The notes beneath the pieces were generated by a model. It did no database searches. It worked only from the letters and a program-made list of their open reading frames with translations, and had not been told where the DNA came from. A stretch of 64,000 bases of DNA from Diplonema papillatum. Its lineage: Eukaryota > Euglenozoa > Diplonemea > Diplonemida > Diplonemidae. The DNA is taken from contig JAPJBO010000192.1 of assembly GCA_030068145.1 (NCBI GenBank), positions 1 to 64,000 of the forward strand. Direction: 5' to 3'. A program made the position numbers and the translations under genes. Within the stretch, counting starts at the first letter, position 1; every line of letters begins with the position of its first letter. Shown piece after piece: positions 59,533 to 64,000 of this stretch.

Positions 59533-60762
59533 ATGAGGGCAGAAACCTGCTTGCTGTGGAAACTTCAGCAGAGATTTGAACTTGTTGAAAATGTCACCCC
59601 CCATCGAACGCAAATTCTAGGAAAAAGGAGACAGTCCACTCAAATTCGAAAAGGAATAGACATTGCCATGAATGGACTGTTTGGGAAGGCTCCTGCAGGA
59701 AAGAGAACCGACTACAGCAGGTGGGACAAGCACGTGATTCGAAATCAGGCAGCATTGCGTAATATCGCCCAGGGTCGGCACTACAAGTCAGTCCAACAGC
59801 TACTGGAACGCATCAAGGCCGAAGATACTGCACGCCCTCCTGTCCTCGCACCGGGGCCAACGCGTACGAACAGCCTTAGGAACACACAACCAGCGGATGC
59901 TCCTCCAATAAGCACCCCTTCTCCGAGTGGGCCGCCTGCTCCATCGACACCCGCACACCCTATCGGTGCACCAGGTAATTCGCACATGCCTCCCATGGGC
60001 GCACGACCAGCTGATGCTCCTGCGTCTGATGTCACTCTTGAGCGGGCGTTACGCGAATCCGCGCGGCTAGCTGGTGCAACCGCCCAGACAGAGCAGGTGT
60101 GGGAAAACATTCCGGGACTCTTGAGAGCCCCCGCTGATGGTTGCTGCCTGTTTCATTGTTTGGCAGTACACTTTGGGGGAACATGCGATGCACACCGAGC
60201 TGCTGTTTGCGACTTCCACAAACAGAACGGTGAAACGCAACTGGCCGCAATGCGACAGAAGGGTACGTATGGAACTGATGCAGAGATTCGTGCAGCTGCC
60301 CATTTGTATGGACATCGGTTCATGCTCAACACGTTCCGTCAAGGGCAATGGCGATTGAGTGCATGGTACGGAGAAGGTCCAGTGGTTGCCTTGTTTTTGG
60401 GGAATGTTGTTAATCCCGAGAGTGGCGGTCCTGCCAACCACTTTAATACGCAGGACAAGTCAGTAACGGCGCAGCTGCTTGCCCAAGTGACACGTGATGT
60501 TCTGAACAATGAGGGTTGGTTTCCAATGGCTTCGGTTCAACCACCGGTGCCAGCAGCTCAATCAGCAACAACAACAGAACCTGCTCCAACACCCGCCCCG
60601 ACACCGACACCTGCGAAGAAGCGCCGTCGGGACGAAGACAGTCCCAGGCAAAGCGATCTAGCCGCCATGGGGTGGGAGCGGTTCCGATGCGCCGTGCAAA
60701 CATTGTCCGTCAGAGTCTTGTTGGACACGCAGGGCTCTCGACAGAATACACCGAATGGCTGA
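59533..60762 (+). CDS. OTU-type cysteine protease protein
   Basis: 409 codons from the ATG. An unrecognised basic N-terminus (1-100) is followed by a Pro/Ala-rich linker (100-165), then an OTU domain (about 190-305). Catalytic candidates are D202/C205 in ADGCCLF and H303 in ANHF. The family removes ubiquitin or ubiquitin-like modifiers and is often carried by large transposons and some retroelements. The tail after ~385 (KKRRRDED, then WERFRC) is probably out of frame, since the next protein starts in another frame overlapping it from ~60680. Host-gene origin is possible but the decayed surroundings argue for a mobile element. Confidence 0.7.
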   Translation: MRAETCLLWKLQQRFELVENVTPHRTQILGKRRQSTQIRKGIDIAMNGLFGKAPAGKRTDYSRWDKHVIRNQAALRNIAQGRHYKSVQQLLERIKAEDTARPPVLAPGPTRTNSLRNTQPADAPPISTPSPSGPPAPSTPAHPIGAPGNSHMPPMGARPADAPASDVTLERALRESARLAGATAQTEQVWENIPGLLRAPADGCCLFHCLAVHFGGTCDAHRAAVCDFHKQNGETQLAAMRQKGTYGTDAEIRAAAHLYGHRFMLNTFRQGQWRLSAWYGEGPVVALFLGNVVNPESGGPANHFNTQDKSVTAQLLAQVTRDVLNNEGWFPMASVQPPVPAAQSATTTEPAPTPAPTPTPAKKRRRDEDSPRQSDLAAMGWERFRCAVQTLSVRVLLDTQGSRQNTPNG

Positions 60763-61664
60763 AGAAAGACCCAGCGACCGGGCGGGAAAAGTGGCGTGGG
60801 ATGCCCGGAGGGGAAAAGGGGGACCAATACCACCAGTTCTTAACAGCCCAAGCAAAGTTTCGCGGAATACAGAACGTGCAGCGTTTGCGGAACTCCGAGT
60901 TGTGGCACGCCCTGCAGGCTTTTGACACCCTGGTGGCCCAGGATGATCTGCAGCCAGCAGAAAAGCGGAAGATCATCGCCGACATCACAGCCGAGGCGGT
61001 GACACACGGAGCAGCTGCAGCCAGAACAGCAGGAGCCGTGCCAACCAGTGTTGTTGAGGAAGTGCAGAACAACTCTGTGATTGTGCAGAACCGAATCAAT
61101 GTTCTTGACCATCGACTTTCAGAAGCCGTAAAAGAAATGATGAATGAGGAAGTACACGAGGAACAGGACATCGCAGACGACGAGCAGGAAGAGCGGCAGG
61201 CACGAAGGAGGCGCCCTGAGACAAAACCGCGCACGTTCGTACGCTCAGAAATACGAGAAGCACCCTACGAGACGATGACGAAGACAGATCTACAACGGGC
61301 TCTGGACGTTTCGTTCTTCCATACATCAGCAGCTATGCCCAGCATCGCTCCTGAATTACACCCAGACATGGACGATGTTGCAACGCTCGTTTACAGGAGA
61401 AATGTTCGCACGTACCCGTGGATCACCATGACCTCAAATGGAATCCTCTGCAATGTCTGCAAGCACATGGGGAAAGACGTCCTGTTCTCAAAAAAAACCC
61501 CCTCCCTATCGCCGACATTTCCAACCGCCTCTCAGCGAAAGCCAAGGAGCACAACGACCGACGGTATCACCAGCGAAAGCCAAGGAGCACAACGACCGAC
61601 TGTATCACAAGGTAAAATGGGCCAACTACGTTGGTGTGATCCATATAGTACGGTGAAACCATGA
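60680..61664 (+). pseudogene. Unrecognised protein with CxxC segment, frame-damaged
   Basis: Likely coding from RANIVRQSLVGHAG onward, including AEYTEWLKKDP-like, charged helical and EEVHEEQD stretches, and WITMTSNGILCNVCKHMGK, which resembles the zinc-binding segments of TTF/ZMYM-type transposon proteins (weak). After the A8 run near 61490 the sensible frame changes to PLPIADISNRLSAKAKEHNDR, and a 38-bp tandem duplication (61533-61608) shifts it again. Probably the continuation of the OTU protein before frameshifts. Confidence 0.5.
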
Positions 61665-62775
61665 TGGAACTACGGAAGAACTACGGAAAACTCGAAAGGG
61701 GTGTCCAAAAATTATTTTTTCCGGCGCTCGGAATTTTTCCAGGAACCCGGGTTTCGGCTAGGGGGTAATGCGGGTTTCCGCACCTTTTCATGCAGCCTTT
61801 TGATGACATTTGAGCACTGGGAGCGAAAGAAACGTGAAAACGGGGATTTGCAACGAGGAAAGGAGAAGTGATGGAGGCTGACGATGTTGTTCGACCAGAC
61901 TCGAGTGCATTGTCACTTTCGTTTTCCTTTGGCATCCCACGCATCCTAGACGTAACTGTTCTGGTTGAGTGCGAGAGACGTTATGTCGCTGGCAGCCAGG
62001 AAGCAGACGACACGGTTGCGCACCGTCGTAGGTATTCTCATGCACGAGTGGGTAAGCAAAGGTGTCTCGTCGGCGCGTCGAAGAGATCTGGGCCTTGAAC
62101 CTAGTCTCGCGAGATATGGAGTTCCTGAAGGAACCCAAACCTGCATTGTCGCCCTACAGCTGGGCCACCAGACCCGGCTTCGCAACGGGTCGGTGGCCAC
62201 TTTACAGCGACATGGAAAAACGATGAAGGGAGAATCCTGTGGCACCACCTCGACGTTCACATCACATGCCGTCAATGGTATCATCCAGAAGATGATTCAG
62301 TACTTCGCGAAGTTGACAGACGAACTGATTGCGTTGAATGTACTGGACGAGGAAGCCCCATTTGGGCAAGACCGTTTTTGTGTCGTGTATGTCGATGGGT
62401 GGATTCGCGTGCACGCGGGGCTTTGAAGTTGTCCACCGCATGCACCGGGTTGCCACAACAGCGATCTCGTCGCTTCACTTTGAGAAGGAGACAAAGGCTG
62501 TATGCTAGGCCGCAAATTACGTCAGTCGGTCCAGAGTTTCAGGAATGGCTTGCCGCCGAATACAGCATTCAAGAGGTCAAGGGGTTCTTGTGGCAGTGCG
62601 CCACACTAGGCAGGTTTGGCCCTGCATGGGCTGCTGCGTTCTGCATGAGAGCCCATGTTGGAAACTCGGGAAAGTCGGTACTTGAGTTGCTACTCGTGTT
62701 CTTCGGTAAGTTCCCTAAGATGGTATCGCAGTCATCTGCAAAGACGAACGTCCTGCACCGCTTACAGATCGCAGG
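61665..62775 (+). other. Region with short frames, no recognised gene
   Basis: Frames 61965-62426 (contains FCVVYVDGW) and 62378-62785 (contains GNSGKSVLEL) are open but match nothing I recognise. Their order and strand agree with the flanking ORFs, so they may be pieces of one decayed gene. Confidence 0.3.
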
Positions 62776-63879
62776 TTGGGTCTAGGCTTCGCTCTTGTTG
62801 TGTACCCTTTCTTCAGAGCTCTGTGGGGGTTTGCTGATGGTAATCACACAAACTTCACATTCACGGTTGGCATCGTGAAATCGCTGTCCTCAAGTTTGTC
62901 CATCGTTGCAATGAAAGCAGACATTGCGAGAATGGTGCGACGTAGGGAAACTGTGCTGGGTGTTCCTCAGGAATGTCGGGTCACACCTGAGACGCTGTCG
63001 TGGAAGACAACCGTATCCCGATCCCGAAGCAGTGACACAAGTGAACGCCAACCTTCCCGACGGTGTTGTACGTCACGGAATTTGAAAGTACTATGGAGCA
63101 AAGGCACTTCGTCTCGGGCGATCACCCCACTTTCCGACTGCAACACAAGTGAAAGGCCTGCTGCACCACGCAGCCTGCGGGTTCATCTTGGAAGTACAAA
63201 GGTTTTGCACTCAGGAAGACCCGGCACGGTCGGAAAGCTCAAGCGAGAAATAGCGGATCAGGAAACCGGCGGATTCGACATTTGCTGTCGCGCCAAGTTG
63301 TGCACCGCGGCACCTCCCCGTCTACGGTACGCCGCCACTTCGGGTGCAAAGATGCCGGCGTCAGCAATCATCGAAAGCATCGATCGCAAAGTACGCCTGG
63401 GGCGCTTGAAGTTGGACTACCTCGCCAAGAAAGAGAAGATAGCCGGTAAAGCTCGCAGGAGAAAGCAACGGCGGGAGGCGTACCGCCAGAACGTGGAATT
63501 GCGGTTCGATTATGACACCAACTGGCCGAAGGAGCTCCCCATGGAGCAAGCTGACGCTCGTCGCTTCACCGCGTCACAGAAGTTGAACAAGAAGGACTTG
63601 GTCTCCCGCATTCAAGGGTGCGATGCAGGAATACGAACGCGGCGCTTCTTGAAGCGCGGCATCAGTAGAGTTGGTCCTTCGAGCACAACACCCACCCTGC
63701 TCAAAAAACTGCAAGAGTATGACGACAAGTTGCCGTTGCCATCATCGGTGAAAGACTCCATGTTAACTGTCGATGATGGCAACGAGTCTGTGTCGGAGGA
63801 TGATATTGAAGACGGACACTTTGAGAGCGGTGGAGACAGCGACAACAGCGACTACCCTAAACGAAGACGTCAAACATGA
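62776..63879 (+). CDS. Hypothetical protein, basic helix region and acidic tail
   Basis: Up to 367 codons; the true start is uncertain and the first ~200 residues look poorly protein-like. From about 200 (SAIIESIDRKVRLGRLKLD) it reads as a convincing protein: a Lys/Arg-rich helical stretch (KKEKIAGKARRRKQRRE), then an acidic, Ser-rich tail (SEDDIEDGHFESGGD) and a basic end (YPKRRRQT). No family recognised. Nuclear location is suggested only by the basic clusters. Confidence 0.4.
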   Translation: MGLGFALVVYPFFRALWGFADGNHTNFTFTVGIVKSLSSSLSIVAMKADIARMVRRRETVLGVPQECRVTPETLSWKTTVSRSRSSDTSERQPSRRCCTSRNLKVLWSKGTSSRAITPLSDCNTSERPAAPRSLRVHLGSTKVLHSGRPGTVGKLKREIADQETGGFDICCRAKLCTAAPPRLRYAATSGAKMPASAIIESIDRKVRLGRLKLDYLAKKEKIAGKARRRKQRREAYRQNVELRFDYDTNWPKELPMEQADARRFTASQKLNKKDLVSRIQGCDAGIRTRRFLKRGISRVGPSSTTPTLLKKLQEYDDKLPLPSSVKDSMLTVDDGNESVSEDDIEDGHFESGGDSDNSDYPKRRRQT

Positions 63880-64000
63880 CATGATGCAAATACAGATATT
63901 CTGTGACACAACCAGTAGAATCTAGCGGTCGATTTTCTGCCTCGTTTTTTTTGTATAAGCACCTGCTTTGTCGGAAATACTTGAGGAGACTGCCAGCTGC

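Overview
The window is eukaryotic, repeat-dominated DNA. It has poly(A)-tailed non-LTR retrotransposons, a complete-looking tRNA-Ser(GCT) with a Pol III T-run terminator, tRNA-like repeats, and DNA transposons with terminal inverted repeats (TIRs) and target-site duplications (TSDs). I see no convincing single-copy host protein gene. The lineage cannot be fixed from sequence alone; a large-genome invertebrate or protist is plausible.

Layout. (1) 1-8.2 kb: a full-length restriction-like-endonuclease (RLE) non-LTR element on the + strand (ORF 744-6968), preceded by a 620-bp 5' segment. A composite short derivative follows, flanked by an 18-bp repeat and lying just upstream of a tRNA-like sequence. 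(2) 8.3-10.05 kb: a 1.74-kb TIR element with a 9-bp TSD and a 13-bp minisatellite. (3) 10.1-11.4 kb: a 5'-truncated, almost unchanged copy of the RLE element, tail-to-tail with (4) 11.4-30.2 kb: a minus-strand stack of I/Ingi-like elements (one old fragment and three full-length copies with ORF1, 2A-like motif, AP endonuclease, RT and RNase H). The stack stops 7 bp before the tRNA-Ser gene (30231-30312). (5) 30.3-49.5 kb: a deeply nested set of non-autonomous TIR elements. Three of the insertions have exact or near-exact 9-10 bp TSDs. Most termini share the form GGGC-N5-CCCATT-(family-specific tag), and the tagged unit is iterated inward. (6) 49.5-52.3 kb: array and element ends, a DIRS-like RNase H fragment, a TA-flanked MITE with its empty site nearby, and a 32-bp palindrome. 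(7) 52.3-59.3 kb: a third non-LTR family on the minus strand (two copies, one 5'-truncated), separated and flanked by a ~58-bp sequence with a palindromic core. (8) 59.5-64 kb: decaying ORFs on the + strand, including an OTU-type cysteine protease, a downstream protein with a CxxC segment, and an unrecognised basic/acidic protein.

Themes. All three non-LTR families carry 2A-like motifs, and two carry them in tandem. In two families an in-frame UGA-C stop separates an upstream ORF from the 2A-containing ORF. At two separate loci the order is RLE element, then oppositely oriented I-like element, then tRNA or tRNA-like sequence, which suggests repeated use of tRNA 5' flanks as landing sites. The TIR elements form one structural superfamily with diversified subterminal repeat tags and recurrent antisense tRNA T-arm-like segments. 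This superfamily is the best candidate here for an undescribed system.
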